Notes: a model not told the origin generated them from the letters alone. Counted from the stretch's first letter, positions 25,046 to 38,398 are shown. The stretch is 64,000 nt of DNA from Silene conica (GCA_029255685.2 CM055320.2:40053927-40117926), one strand, 5' to 3'. A program made the numbers and translations.

Positions 25046-26119
25046 TGTTGGAGACTTGTGTCCTCCACATGTAGTGTGATAACGTCATTGCACATATACG
25101 GACAAGTGGGAGATTGTTGGGGCTGGTGTCCTTGACAGTTAGTACAATGACTTACTAAATCTCTTAAAGGATCACAAGGGCATACTTTTGTATTATTATC
25201 AGTTGATCCACGTTTATCAATAACGGTTGGCTTGCTAGATAAGTTTGACGTTATTGTCATACGGATGGCGGTGATCAACTGGTCCCTATACGTCACACCT
25301 ATAGGACACGTTTGAGAGATGTGAAGGTATGAAAATACAGTCACATTTATGCCGGATATGACTAAACAGTTACTCAGAGGTATTGACTATTAAATTAGTC
25401 AATGAGATGTTGAGATTATTATTTAATACGGATTAAATAATTTTAGCTAATGCGGATTACATGATTAATTCGTAAAATTAAATACAAGCAGTTATATTTA
25501 ATTAAATATTGAATTTGTGTATTAATATAAACAGTTATATTAATTTGGCCAATTATACAATATAGTATTTTATCAGACCATTATTAATATATCGACTGTA
25601 TTAATATCTGATAACATGTGTGCGATTTATAATAAATACCCGCAAATTATATTTTAGCAAAATGGGTCGAATCATGCATTGGAATAAGGTAAGAGTGGAA
25701 AGCCCACTCCTACCCAAGACCAATCTTGGCCGGCCAAGTATTACAAAAGGAGAGAACTTCTCCTTTTGTGAGACTACTGATTGTTTTACTGATTAAAACA
25801 GATCTCAAGAATAATTAGGGTTTTGAGAACATCTTTTTCCCAAAACTCAAATCTCACATCTAAAACCTCAAAAGGCTCTCCCCATATTGCAAGGCAATTG
25901 GAGAGTATTTTCTAGCACACGCGGCATCATCTCAATCAAGTCTTGGGTGCAAGTTATAGGAGGGAATTTACTTTAATTCCTGTTCTTAGGCCTTTTCAAA
26001 CAAGGACCCAAGGTTGTATTTCTTTTTCATGCTTTTTATTAACTTATGACAATAATCACAATTGTATGTTTCATTATAATCCTGCAAGTTTAGGGCGAAT
26101 ACATGCTTTATTCCCCACA
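25046..26119 (+). repeat. 5' LTR of the copia element, with outward extension
   Basis: 1074 bp, TGTTGGAGACTTG...CCCCACA. The TSD places the start at 25046, although a second LTR-like start TGTTGGGGCTGG follows a PPT-like GACAAGTGGGAGAT at 25115. The minus-strand copy (1802-2797) has only the latter start, so 69 bp were added here. Confidence 0.9.
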
Positions 26120-26121
26120 AG

Positions 26122-26133
26122 TGGTATCAGAGC
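26122..26133 (+). promoter_or_regulatory. Primer binding site of the copia element
   Basis: TGGTATCAGAGC starts two bases after the LTR end, complementary to initiator tRNA-Met. Confidence 0.93.
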
Positions 26134-27784
26134 CAGGCCATGAAAATTTTACCTTTGTGTTTTTCGTAAGTTTTAAAACCTGAAAAATCGTCTTCTGCCG
26201 CTAAGTCGGTCGATCGACCCCCCGTTGCGGTCGGTCGACCGCCTCCTGCGTGTTTTTCTGTTTCGACAGTTTATCTTTTGTGAGAAATCGTGTTCATAAA
26301 CTCGGTTTCGTGTTTTGTGGTCGGTCGACCTGTTTTTCGGGTCTGTCGACCATTCTGCTTTGAAAAAAAAAAAAAAAAAAAAAACTTTTTTTTCGCCAGG
26401 TGGTCGGTAGACCTGTTTATTGGGTCGGTAGACCACCCCTGTAACAGACTCGTTTTTTTTTTTCCGAAAATAACATGTTTTATTTTCACATGGCCTTTAG
26501 TAATATACTATATACAGAAATAGTATATTATTAATTTTGTGAAACGGTTCACCCTCGTTTGATACATATTATTTTAAAACGGTTTAAAATAATAGGATTA
26601 TAAACTTATTAAAATTAAAGTGGTTAAAACGGTATAATCACATAATTTTAATCCTAAAAGGTGGTTTGGTAAAAATTTGTTAATCATAATAACAGTATTA
26701 TGTCATGAATGAATTTTGTTTTAGTTGATGCATTTTATTTATCGTCTTGTTGAATGCCTTGTGAATGCTTTCAATAACGTATTTAATTTTTGCAAACGGT
26801 TGTAACTTAGTGTGGCCTTAGAAGATTGTGTCACCGTAATGATGGGACACAATCTTGCTTGTAATTTTGAGATCTTGAATCTCCGTTTTGGGTTTTTGCC
26901 ATGTAATTACTTTTGTATTTAAATTAGAATGTATCTAGGACTACTTTTGTAATTTAAATTAGTAATTTTGTGAAGACCGAAGACGGAGACCGGATGCTCA
27001 CTCCCACTGCAAGGACCAAGATGGAACATCAAGACAAGCTTCTAGGGTCCAACAGTGGATTCCAAGTTGTTTTATGTTTATTTTGGTAGGATAGGCCACA
27101 CTAGGACTTTTATTTACGTTTATCGCATTTATTTTATGCTTTCATCGATAATAGCTTGCATCATATTCCGCCTAAAACCAAACCACCTATTACATGCCTG
27201 AAAACTGACTCATGTAGAGGTTACGCGTTAGTTTTCTGTGACAATACAGATGTCACATGTCAATTGCAAAGCCATCACTTTATTTCATTCATTCACGAAT
27301 ATGCTAGATTTTAGTTCACTTAATATGAATAAATATAAGTCGATGGGGTCTTCCTCGTATAACCAAAAATTGAGAATAGTCTTTATAAATCATCCTCCCA
27401 TGAATCCCTTCTTCGTCGGTAGGCATAATATGACCCCTTCTACGTCGGGTAAGTGGGAACAGATGATTTATTTTATTTCAACATCATGGTCACTCGATAA
27501 TATCCAGTGACTGAGATGGACTAATAGATAGGATTTACGGAAATCTATCGACCAAGAGTTCCAACGGTGGAATTAGCCAAACTGTGGGCTTATCAATATA
27601 CGGAAATTGAGTCTTCGGATCATTTATATAATTCTTGAGGGAGATCAATTATATAAATGCATGAGTCTACGAGTTTAAATTCAATTTAATATAGACTTAA
27701 ATCACAACATGAGTTGCTTATATGGTTTTGTTTTATCTTTTTTTTCAGTCTAGAACACGTTCAATTAAACTGCTGTATAACTAA
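26134..27784 (+). other. Untranslated leader of the copia element
   Basis: 1.65 kb between PBS and the gag start. It holds three 21-bp paired motif modules (starts 26208/26229, 26319/26340, 26402/26423), an A-rich run at 26363-26384, and short frames that do not continue into gag. It is long for a copia leader, and the same leader is found in the inverted copy at 1-1787. Confidence 0.8.
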
Positions 27785-30700
27785 ATGGCTGGTGAAGACC
27801 CAATGCCAAGTGCCAAGCTAGCACGTGAATCCTGGCTAAAAGCCTTCATGGACTCCATGAATCAGTCCACAAGACTGAGGAATGATGGGTCAAACTTCTC
27901 TGACTGGGAGGCAGCACTACGGAATGCTGCCATTGCTGACGGAAAGCTCAAGTACTTAACTGAGCCCATTCCGCCACACCCAGGAACTGGAGCTAGAGCT
28001 AACGAAGTTCGCGCTCATAGCGACTTCGTCATGGAAGCGGGTGCGATAAAGAACGTACTCATCTATGCAATGGAATCCAATTTGCAAAGACGCTTCATAA
28101 CCCATGGTGCAAACAAGATTTTCACCACGCTCACTAACGAATTCTCAAAGGCTCCGAGAATCGTTTCTTATGAGCATACCTGTCGCTTCTTTGAGGCGAA
28201 ACTCCAGAAGGGCCAAGCGGTTAGCCCACATATTCTTCACATGATTGAAAATATCGAAAAACTGGAGGCCCTAAACTGTAAGATCAGTGAGAACATAATC
28301 GTTGATCGAATGCTTCATTCGCTTCATGATGGGTTCGCCCTCTTTAGGGCCAACTACTACATGAACGACATGAACAAGACTCCTCATGAGCTCCACTCCC
28401 TTCTCGTACAGACTGAGAAGGATCTGAAGTTAAGTGGGAGCATGAAGCAAGATGTTCTCACGATCTCCAATAAGAGTAAGGGTAAGGGTAAAGCTAAAGC
28501 TCAGGGCGACCTAACAGTAGGCAAGCCCAAGTTTAAGAAGTCAGGATTCACTAAGAGTGGGCCAGGTGAGTCGAGCAACTCACAGGGCAAGACAAAGAGC
28601 AAGGATACAAGCATGGAATGTCACCATTGCCACAAGACTGGGCATTGGAGGCGCTCATGCCCCGTGTATCGTGAGGACATTAAGGCAGGCCGCGTTACTC
28701 CTGTTGGTATGTCTTCTTCTTCTTTTATTCACATGATTGAGATTAACCATGCAAGTTACGGAACTTGGGTACTAGATACTGGTTGTGGTTCTCATCTATG
28801 TAATCATGTGCAGGGCCTCCGAAACCAAGAACCTCTAATCAAGGGTGAGGTTGACCTGCGTGTCGGGAATGGAGCACGTGTTGCTGCAATCTCGAGGGGA
28901 ACATACGTAATTCAGCTTCCAAGTGGATTCGTGTTATCTTTATATAACTGTTATTATGTTCCTTGTTTGTCCAAAAACATTATTTCAGTTTCTGCGCTTG
29001 ACAAACTCGGTTTTTCATTTGTAATAGAGAATAATAGCTGTATTTTCTCCTTACACAATATGATTTATGGCAAGGTAGTTTCCATGAATGGAATTTATGT
29101 TTTAGATCAAACCACTGAAATAGTACATGTGAATAATAATAAATTAAAGGTAGGTGACAAAGATCAAACTTATCTATGGCATTGTCGTATGGGACACATA
29201 AATGAGAAACGCGTAAAACAGCTCATACAGAATGGAGCTATCTCGGCCTTTGATTTCGAATCATATGGCACGTGTGAATCATGTCTCATCGGTAAGATGA
29301 CTCGTATTTCCTTCAAAGGTGTTGGAATGCGCGCTGCCGACCTATTAGGACTCATAAATACGGACGTATGTGGCCCTATGTCGATCAACGCACGAGAAGG
29401 CTATAGGTATTTCATCACTTTCACGGATGATTTAAGTAGATATGGCTATGTCTACTTAATGAAGCATAAAAGTGAATCCTTTGACAAGTTCAAAGAATAC
29501 CAGAATCGGGTACAGAACCAACTGGGAAGAAAGATTAAAGCATTACGTTCTGATCGTGGTGGTGAGTATCTTTCACACGAGTTTGATCAACACCTTAAAG
29601 ACTGTGGCATCGTGCTACAGTTAACTCCACCTGGAACACCACAATTAAATGGTGTGACCGAACGGAGAAATCGAACTTTACTCGATATGGTTCGATCCAT
29701 GATGAGTCACACCGTCGTGCCTGATTCATTGTGGGGCTATGCTCTTTTGTCGGCCGCTCTAATACTTAACCGAAGTCCGTCTAAAGCTGTTGACAAGTCT
29801 CCATACGAATTATGGAAGGGAACGGTCCCTAACTTGTCCTTTATTCGGGTTTGGGGCTGCGAGGCTTATGTCAAGTGGAGACACGAGGATAAGCTCAGCC
29901 CGCGATCGGTCAAGACATACTTTATAGGCTATCCAAAGGGAACTTTTGGTCATTACTTCTACTCGCCAACCGAACAACGTGTTTTTGTTGCGGCTAGTGC
30001 GACGTTCTTAGAGAAAGAATTTCTCGAGAACAAGTCGAGTAATAGAACCTTCGATTTATCGGAGGTTCAAGAACCAACTACCGAGCAACCATTGGAGGAA
30101 ACAGTTCCTCCAACTGAGGCTGCGGTGGATATTCCTGAGGAACCTAGGAGGTCGGGAAGAGTCTCTATTCCTCCGGACAGATACATTGGTATGGTCGAGG
30201 AACATGATATAGATGACGTCTTACTCCTAGAGGGTAATGAACCCACAACCTATAAAGGTGCCATGACCAGTTCTGACTCAAACCTATGGCTAGAAGCCAT
30301 GCAATCCGAGATGGACTCCATGTATGAGAACAACGTGTGGGATCTTGTGGACCTACCTGCAAAGGTACGTCCCCTTCAATGCAAATGGCTTTACAAGATA
30401 AAGCATGACGTGGAAGGAAAACAAGATATCCACAAGGCAAGACTAGTTGCTAAAGGTTTCACTCAAGTGCCAGGCTTGCACTATGATGAGATCTTTGCAC
30501 CCGTAGTCATGCTACGTTCCATTCGGATTATCTTAGCGATCGCCGCATTTCACGATTATGAAATATGGCAAATGGACGTTAAAACCGCCTTCTTAAACGG
30601 TTATTTGGAGGAAGAGTTGTACATGGTAAAACCCGAGGGTTTTATTGATCCAGAACATCCTAAGAAGGTTTGCAAGCTTAAGCGTTCCATCTATGGACTT

Positions 30701-31816
30701 AAGCAAGCATCGCGGAGTTGGAATCATCGCTTCGACCAAGTGATAAAAGAGAATGGATTCGTTCGATCAGTCGAGGAACCATGTCTCTATATCAAGTCGA
30801 GTGGGAGCAAGATTGTCTTCCTAGTACTGTATGTCGATGACATACTCTTGATTGGGAATGACATACCTCTCTTATCTTCGGTTAAAGCATGGTTGAAAAA
30901 CCATTTCCAGATGAAAGATCTGGGAGAGGCACAAAGAATTTTGGGCATCCGTATCTACAGGGATAGATCACGACGGATGTTGTCTCTCAGTCAGGAGTCT
31001 TATATAGATAAGATTCTAGAGAGATTCAGCATGACGAACTCCAAGAAGGGGTTCCTTCCTATGACTCCTGGGCTTCACTTGAGCAAGACTCAAGAAGCTA
31101 AGTCATTGGAAGAGAAAGAGCGCATGAGTCGGATTCCTTATGCTTCGGTTATAGGATCGATCATGTATGCCATGATATGCACACGTCCAGACGTTGCATA
31201 TGCATTGAGTATGACCAGTCGATTCCAAGCTCATCCAGGTGAACAACACTGGATGGTCGTGAAAAACATTCTTAAGTACCTACGGAGGACTAAAGATTGG
31301 GGATTGACTTATGGAGGCGACTCAACGCTCTGCGCCACGGGTTACGCAGATGCTAGCTTCCAAACGGATCGAGATGACTCGAAATCTCAGTCTGGATTCG
31401 TTCTTACTCTTAATGGCGCTGCTGTCAGCTGGAAAAGTTCTAAACAGAGTGTTACAGCAGATTCTACGACTGAGTCCGAGTACTATGCCGCCTCATAAGC
31501 AGCTAAGGAAGCAATATGGATGCGTCAATTCTTACAAGGACTATCAGTAGTGCCTAGTTCGAATGACCCAATCACCGTTTATTGTGATAATAAAGGTGTC
31601 ATCTTCCAAGCTAAGGAGCATAAGTCTAGCAACAAAGCTAGACATGTACAACGGAAAGCTCATCTAATCAGAGATTACGTGGAGCAAAAGGAGATATTTA
31701 TTGATAAGATCGCTACGGATGACAACATAGCTGATCCTCTCACAAAAGCATTACCACGTGATAAGCATGAAGGACACATTCATTCCATGGGAATTAGATG
31801 TGTTCCTAAGTTGTAG
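27785..31816 (+). pseudogene. copia gag-pol polyprotein, one nonsense codon
   Basis: Order of domains: gag (about residues 1-270), a CCHC knuckle CHHCHKTGHWRRSC (about 279-292), protease with LDTGCGS (about 330), GAG-pre-integrase with the HCRMGH / CESCLIGK zinc motif (about 464-500), the integrase core with D in NTDVCGP (about 525), D in SDRGGEY (about 588) and E in GVTERRNRT (about 625), reverse transcriptase from about 835 with YVDDILL (about 1016), and RNase H with YADASF (about 1187). This pol order (IN before RT) defines Ty1/copia. A TAA at 31496-31498, just after the TESEYYAAS motif of RNase H, ends translation at 1237 residues. The same frame then continues 106 codons to the stop at 31814-31816. 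All other catalytic motifs are present. ATG 27785 is chosen as the first Met before the gag domain. Confidence 0.95.
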
Positions 31817-32589
31817 TACTCTTTTATGAATTCATGTAATAATTCATTTTCTCGTGTACTCTATTCAACCTTATTGTTATGATATAAAATGTTTTGTTTT
31901 TCATGTGGAATTGTACGCCAATTTTGAACACCACAAAGTGAACTGATTAACATTACATCGTTTTGCTCCTTGATTACCCACTTGAGCTGATAACTCAGGT
32001 AATCATTTTGTGACGTTGGTTGATGGTGGGTTCAACGAGCCATAAGTCACGCGGCTGACTGACCAATCACAAAGGCGAGTTATACGGATATCTCGTAGGA
32101 CACCCCGTGACAACGTTATGGAGTCCTAAATGTTTTATAACATTGGGTGTCGGGTCGTGGATAGGACCTCCATAGTGTTCCTTAGAGTCGAGTCTTTTGA
32201 CTTTCAACTGTCTCTTGAGATTAAGGCAGATTTTGGGTAACTTTGGTTTCTTTCCCACGGTCATCGTAACAGGGGCCAAGAGGATTTTTTCTAGGTTATT
32301 TCATGCTGCGCGATATCGGCAGGATTCGAGTTGAGGGAAATATCCAAACCCTTATCAGGATTTTATCATTTCTCAGGGCCACTCGAGGAGTAGTAACTGA
32401 AATGCATGTCCATGCTCGAATACAGATTCGTTTTATCAGTTAAGTTACTCTCTAGTCGGGGAAACCACTCTTGATACAGATCGCTTGTGAGATACGACCT
32501 TTGCGAATGCGGATTTGCAAATTGTCTTACATTGAGTGGGAGAAATTTTAAAAGGATATGAGATTCGGTTATCGCACCTACACTTGTAC
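31817..32589 (+). other. 3' untranslated internal region of the copia element
   Basis: About 0.77 kb between the pol stop and the PPT. No coding signal. Minus-strand frames here are LTR/UTR shadows. Confidence 0.7.
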
Positions 32590-32604
32590 GGACAAGTGAG
32601 AGTT
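32590..32604 (+). promoter_or_regulatory. Polypurine tract of the copia element
   Basis: GGACAAGTGAGAGTT lies directly before the LTR start at 32605. A diverged duplicate, GGACAAGTGGGAGAT, occupies 32665-32679 inside the LTR. Both copies sit in a short inverted repeat, ACTTGT ACGG ACAAGT (weaker in the second). Confidence 0.75.
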
Positions 32605-33684
32605 TGTTGGAGACTTGTGTCCTCCACATGTAGTGTGATAACGTCATTGCACATACCCTTGTACGGACAAGTGGGAGATTGTTGGGGCTGGTGTCCTTGA
32701 CAGTTAGTACAATGACTTACTAAATCTCTTAAAGGATCACAAGGGCATACTTTTGTATTATTATCAGTTGATCCACGTTTATCAATAACGGTTGGCTTGC
32801 TAGATAAGTTTGACGTTATTGTCATACGGATGGCGGTGATCAACTGGTCCCTATACGTCACACCTATAGGACACGTTTGAGAGATGTGAAGGTATGAAAA
32901 TACAGTCACATTTATGCCGGATATGACTAAACAGTTAGTCAGAGGTATTGACTATTAAATTAGTCAATGAGATGTTGAGAATATTATTTAATACGGATTA
33001 AATAATTTTAACTAATGCGGATTACATGATTAATTCGTAAAATTAAATACAAGCAGTTATATTTAATTAAATATTGAATTTGCGTATTAATATAAACAGT
33101 TATATTAATTTGGCCAATTATACAATATCGTATTTTATCAGACCATTATTAATATATCGACTGTATTAATATCTGATAACATGTGTGCGATTTATAATAA
33201 ATACCCGCAAATTATATTTTAGCAAAATGGGTCGAATCATGCATTGGAATAAGGTAAGAGTGGAAAGCCCACTCCTACCCAAGACCAATCTCGGCCGGCC
33301 AAGTATTACAAAAGGAGAGAACTTCTCCTTTTGTGAGACTACTGATTGTTTTACTGATTAAAACAGATCTCAAGAATAATTAGGGTTTTGAGAACATCTT
33401 TTTCCCAAAACTCAGATCTCACATCTAAAACCTCAAAAGGCTCTCCCCGTATTGCAAGGCAATTGGAGAGTATTTTCTAGCACACGCGGCATCATCTCAA
33501 TCAAGTCTTGGGTGCAAGTTATAGGAGGGAATTTACTTTAATTCATGTTCTTAGGCCTTTTCAAGCAAGGACCCAAGGTTGTATTTCTTTTTCATGCTTT
33601 TTATTAACTTATGACAATAATCACAATTGTATGTTTCATTATAATCCTACAAGTTTAGGGCGAATACATGCTTTATTCCCCACA
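32605..33684 (+). repeat. 3' LTR of the copia element
   Basis: 1080 bp, carrying the same extension as the 5' LTR (internal start at 32680) plus 6 bp (CCCTTG near 32658) missing from the 5' copy. The flank after it is CATTT, the target duplication. Confidence 0.9.
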
Positions 33685-33689
33685 CATTT

Positions 33690-35177
33690 GATTAAGTTTT
33701 TATATGAAACTTACATACCTAACAATTTCAACAATTAAACCTTATGCAGCAACTTACAAAAATCACAATTAAATAACCCCTTAGCTAAAGTGCGAGCGAT
33801 TATAATTTTTAGAAAATATAACGAATTAGTTAATCATAGGAAAAGGAATCGAATGCATATCTCAGGGAAATTAATTATAACAAATTGGTCTGAACAGGAA
33901 CTTTACAGCAATAAAACAAGAAAGTGGGCACCTGCAAAAAACACTATTACTTAACGACTTGTTAAGATTTTACGTGACTCATCATTTGGAAAACGTGAAT
34001 GAATATAGTAAACATTGGAGTTGAAATTAAGCATAAACATTAAATACATTTTAAATGGTTCCTCGTTCAAAAACATGGGTCAAAAAAGAACTGTGTAGTG
34101 ACAATCTGACCATTATCGACTAAAATACTTATTTCTCTCAAAATATAAGTCGTTTTAACATGAAACCAAAATCATTGGAAAGCTAATTCAGAAGCCTATC
34201 CTACATAAAATTTTCATATACATATAGAGAACACATTTTAAACCGCAGCTCTCACAAGCAAGGTAACATTCTAAGAATTTATCAAAAATTTGTGTTCCTT
34301 AAAATCACTTCACACTATCACATTTAAATTTAAACATTATTTTTCCAAAACATGTTGACATCTACAAGACAGTAAGATTGCGAATTTGAGAGGTAGCATC
34401 ACGAAATAATTCAATAGTTACGCTTGTATGAACAATGCATTAGCTCCTACTATCGTAACAGTCACCACCTATAGTATATATGTAAATATGTATACCAGAA
34501 ATCACCAAGGTGCCACTTATTGAAACATTACTCTATAACCAAACTGACTGTGTGTAAATAGAAATTGTCATGTAAACCTTAAGTATGATCTATGCAACAC
34601 ATAACTATATAACATTCATGGCTTGGGGTAGCACATTCCGCATATCACTAGACAAGGATTACTATAACATAGAATAGTAAGATCAACTGAATTACTCATC
34701 CCTACAAGGATTTAAACATCAAAATCATATAATAACGATAGTCATTTACTACCAGATAATCGTATGAACATTTCAAGATATCAAATCATATGATCACATC
34801 ACTCTCAACTATTGTGCAACAAATACACATCCATCCTCTTGGAATATCGATTAAATCATCCAACTTGATCCACATTTCGTATCTCACATATCCTTCTAAC
34901 ACACGTCATTAATCACACTCACATATCACTTACCTCATCCTTCTCCTGCAAGAACGTTAGTACAATATAACCAGGTCACTATATAGTCTACCCCACTCTT
35001 CCATTACTCTCATAGGGTTCCCGAGACAGAACCGAAAGGGTCCAGGTCTGGTGTGAGGGGGCCCCTAACTCATCCCGTTCCTTTTTGGGGCTCCTATCAG
35101 TTTCATCTCGGGGTTCATTTTATTAGACTCTTCCTACGTTCATTATTATTCATTTGGTTTAGGCCTGAGGATCGTTT
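33690..35177 (-). other. Internal region of the gypsy-related element (PBS-proximal), non-coding
   Basis: AT-rich with no gag or other protein motif, where an autonomous gypsy element would start gag. It continues the interval 22776-25045 across the copia insertion. Confidence 0.6.
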
Positions 35178-35189
35178 GCTCTGATACCA
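35178..35189 (-). promoter_or_regulatory. Primer binding site of the gypsy-related element
   Basis: On the minus strand, TGGTATCAGAGC starts three bases after the LTR end. This is a perfect initiator-tRNA-Met PBS. Confidence 0.9.
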
Positions 35190-35192
35190 CTT

Positions 35193-37603
35193 TGTAACAC
35201 CCCGATTTATTAAGGAGCCTTTAGCAAGACATCCTCAGTAAATTGAGCTGTTACCATCTCGGAATATCCGAGGTAGTGAATAACAAAGTAAATCAACCAA
35301 AGTACTTTATATAAAAACTGATGAAATTTAAACTTTGATGTTACAAAAATTACACAGCGGAACTAAAGTACAACTGATAACTACATAGTATGTGCTCTAC
35401 ATCTAAGTCGGTCCATCCAAGTGCTCGCGCCATCCCATGCTCCCACAGCACCATCTTTCCTGTCAAACTGCTCCCCATCACGGATCATCATAGGTGTCAC
35501 ACGAATACACAGGGTCAACCACGAGGTTGAGTAGAAAGATAAATAAGACATAAACCATAGTGAAAAAAATGCATCATCCTCCATCTCCATATCACAAGAC
35601 CCAGTCATCCACTTCACCTCCACCACACCACACCTCCCATCACACCACACCTTCCATCCCACCGCACCTTCCATGGCCATATCACAAGTCCCATATCACA
35701 AGAACCATATCACAAGACCCATTTCACAAGTCCCGATCTCCACAGTAATCAATAATAATACAATACACAGTACCTTCATAAACATTTATATCAATCTCGT
35801 AATAAGCATCACTTGCACATTTCATGTCATAACATAAATCATAATATATCCCCTACCTCAATCTGCAGAAAGATAACCAACAGCTGCTAGTAATGTCCCA
35901 CGCAGAAACCGTCACCTAAATGAATATTATTTAACGATTAATAAATCACCACCAGCCCCCATTATATATATAGTAACGACATACCAAATATAGTAACTTC
36001 CAAAAGTGGAAAGTTTCCTGTAATAGAAACTTTCCCGAAATAGAAACCTTGCCCAAAATGGCAGTACTACAAAACTATTGATCATGTTCCCAATTATTAA
36101 ACTTAACCATATATAAATAATTGTCACAATACGATATCACAATATTGCCCCTAACCAATTACATTGACTAACCATAACATCTTAATAATAAGTTACCATA
36201 TACTAACAATCAATCATATTATTATTAATTTCAATAAAATAATAATTAATAACATAATAATATTAATAACCATAAGATACATGTCAATAATACTAACCAT
36301 AGTAATATTGGTAATAACAATAATATGACCCATAACAATAATGATAATAATAAGAATAATAATACTAATCACATTATTATCAACCATACTAAAACATAAT
36401 TATAATAATAACCCAACCAACAATTAAAATCATAATAAGAACAATACTATTGATAAAGCATAAAGAAATATTATACGTCCCAACAGACCCTTCAAACACG
36501 ATAATACGAAATCCCGAAAACGACGGCAGCCCTTCCCCGTGCCCAACAGCCCCGACAAACGCCATCCCCAACACCAAAAGCAACCCCTGGCTTCCCCACT
36601 GGCACCACCAGGCTCGCCTCTGAGCCACGGTGGTTCCAGGAAGGATGCCAGTGGCCGTTGACAACCACCAACGACACGAATAACCGACCACCAACTCGCC
36701 CCACCACAGCCACTCTGTTTTGACGCGAACCAACCCCCACAACGAAGCTCACTCAAAACGCAACCACGACAACCCTAAGCCACCACGACAACCACCAGTC
36801 AACCCACCTGACTACCACCAAACCAACTACCCCAATATCCGGACTAAACCTCAACAGGAAAGAGGTCGAATACCCATGTACATATACGGGTTTAGGGACT
36901 CTGTTCTGAAACGGAAATTAACCACCTGATCCGCCAGCAAAACGCTCTTCGTGGGTGGCTCTCGGTGGTCAACGACACCGCAGGCTAGGGTCAGAACACA
37001 ACTACAAACATCCTAGATCATTACTGTATAAAAATCAGAGACTATACATGCCATTACGCGATTGGAATTACTGAATTAAAACGAAAGTGCAAACAGTGGA
37101 AAGAGGAACGTGATAAGCTTACCTATCTCCACCGTGTTCGACCACCCTTAGACCACGTTAACCCTCCGTGTAATCCTCCCTTCCTGGTCTCTGTTGTGGC
37201 GGCAACAAACGTGTAGGAGTAGCTAGGTCTCGATAGGGTTAGGTCTAGGGTTTTGGGTAGTGTTTATGTGACGGTAGTGTAACAAATTGTGAGGTGTTTA
37301 TGTTATAAGTGTGGTTTGTCGAGATGGGCTGCTCTAAGGCACGCACTTCGAGGCCCAATTCCGTTACCCAGCACATAAATTATTACTAATACCTATATTC
37401 GACACTTCACTTATAACACATAAAGTATAACCACATTACTTGATACATTAATTATCGAATATCACCTTCCATAAGACTATTCAAAACGTCAACATAATAA
37501 AATAAACGCTTATTCGATAATTAATTATTGAATATAAATGCCTATCTAAATATCAACATGTTAATATAATAAATAATATTAGGGTACAATACGGAGTATT
37601 ACA
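35193..37603 (-). repeat. 5' LTR of the gypsy-related element
   Basis: 2411 bp. In plus orientation it runs from TGTAACACCCCG to GAGTATTACA. It is an intact copy of the split LTR at 9208-19382. It includes a CCACACCACACCTCCC-type low-complexity stretch and a CATATCACAAGACCC tandem near its PBS-proximal end. Confidence 0.92.
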
Positions 37604-37606
37604 TAT

Positions 37607-37810
37607 ACTATTAACAAAAGTCAGGGTCAATCTCTATCCAGTGTTGGACTTTATCTTCAAAGACCAATCTTTACCCATGGTCAGTTGTACGTTGCTATAT
37701 CTAGGGTTACGAGTAAGAAAGGTCTAAAAGTGCTGCTTCTTGATGAAGAAGGAGGAATGACTAATACAACAACGAATGTTGTTTACAAGGAGGTTTTTGA
37801 GAAACTGTAA
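37607..37810 (+). pseudogene. Helitron helicase (Pif1-like) C-terminal remnant
   Basis: The frame begins at the edge of the gypsy insertion with TINKSQGQSLSSVGLYL, followed by FTHGQLYVAISRVTSKKGLK and TTTNVVYKEVF, and ends at a TAA. These are the last conserved motifs (V and VI) of the Pif1-type helicase domain in plant Helitron RepHel proteins: SQGQ, and the YVA(I/V)SR arginine-finger block. Everything upstream is missing, and the left flank of the gypsy insertion is not helicase sequence. The Helitron was therefore already deleted, or an intron lies there. The Helitron 3' end is proposed about 420 bp downstream. Confidence 0.85.
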
Positions 37811-38229
37811 TTTTTGTCCTACATTATCGAATTTTAATACACCCATTTAATTTATATTTCTACCTGATTAGTTATTTTCTTCGTCCTATTTGTCCGTCAA
37901 CTTAAGTTCTGTCACCAATTCATCACAAGACAATAACTTTCCAAATTACTCATTATTAATTATATAATCTTTTTTTAATCGTTTATTGTTTTTTCTTATA
38001 TACCTTATTCATTAATGTTATCATAATTAATCCAAATATTTTCATGATTGCTAATAGATATTCGAAAATTAGTGCACCAGCAAATTCACCTTTTGACCGA
38101 ACATATCTTATATGCAAACATCCCGTTAAAAATCAAATTGTTCGAATAAATAGAAGTGCTATATAATGAAATGAATTTACCTTTATCGTCTTTAAAAATA
38201 AGTGTACACAATCACGGGGGTTACACTAG
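37811..38229 (+). other. Helitron 3' region
   Basis: AT-rich, non-coding, ending ATCACGGGGGTTACACTAG before T. Ascribed to the Helitron from the helicase tail upstream and the CTAG terminus. Confidence 0.45.
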
Positions 38230-38398
38230 TTATGGTATGAAGCAAGACCCACTGTTAGAAAATAAGGAAGAAAATATGAAATAAGAGGGATTATTTACTA
38301 ACACTACCCTAATTTGATTGTAGATTGGTGTGGGAGTGAAACGAAAGGGAAGCGCATCTCCAAAGTGTGGTAAAGCAAGCATTTGGAAGGAAGAAGAA
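38230..38398 (+). promoter_or_regulatory. Short upstream region of the YchF gene
   Basis: Only about 170 bp separate the proposed Helitron end from the first ATG of the gene. No convincing TATA box or transcription start is visible, so promoter elements may lie within transposon sequence. An in-frame GTG-led extension begins at 38330, but ATG 38399 is preferred as start. Confidence 0.35.

Larger units (their letters stand above)
25046..33684 (+). mobile_element. Nearly intact Ty1/copia retrotransposon
   Basis: 8.6 kb with two LTRs, PBS, a long leader, a single gag-pol frame and a PPT. The 5-bp duplication CATTT lies at 25041-25045 and 33685-33689. It is inserted in the internal region of the minus-strand gypsy element. 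The LTRs differ by about 11 substitutions and one 6-bp indel, roughly 1 percent by eye, so the insertion is young. One nonsense codon interrupts RNase H. The leader shares the 21-bp paired module with the Athila-like element. Confidence 0.95.

Noticed and set aside
25115..33684. LTR start at TGTTGGGG as the element boundary
   Set aside because: Flanks there do not give a target duplication, whereas 25046/33684 gives CATTT on both sides.
38330..38398. GTG-initiated N-terminal extension of the YchF gene
   Set aside because: Plant nuclear genes start at ATG; ATG 38399 is in frame and leaves a plausible presequence.
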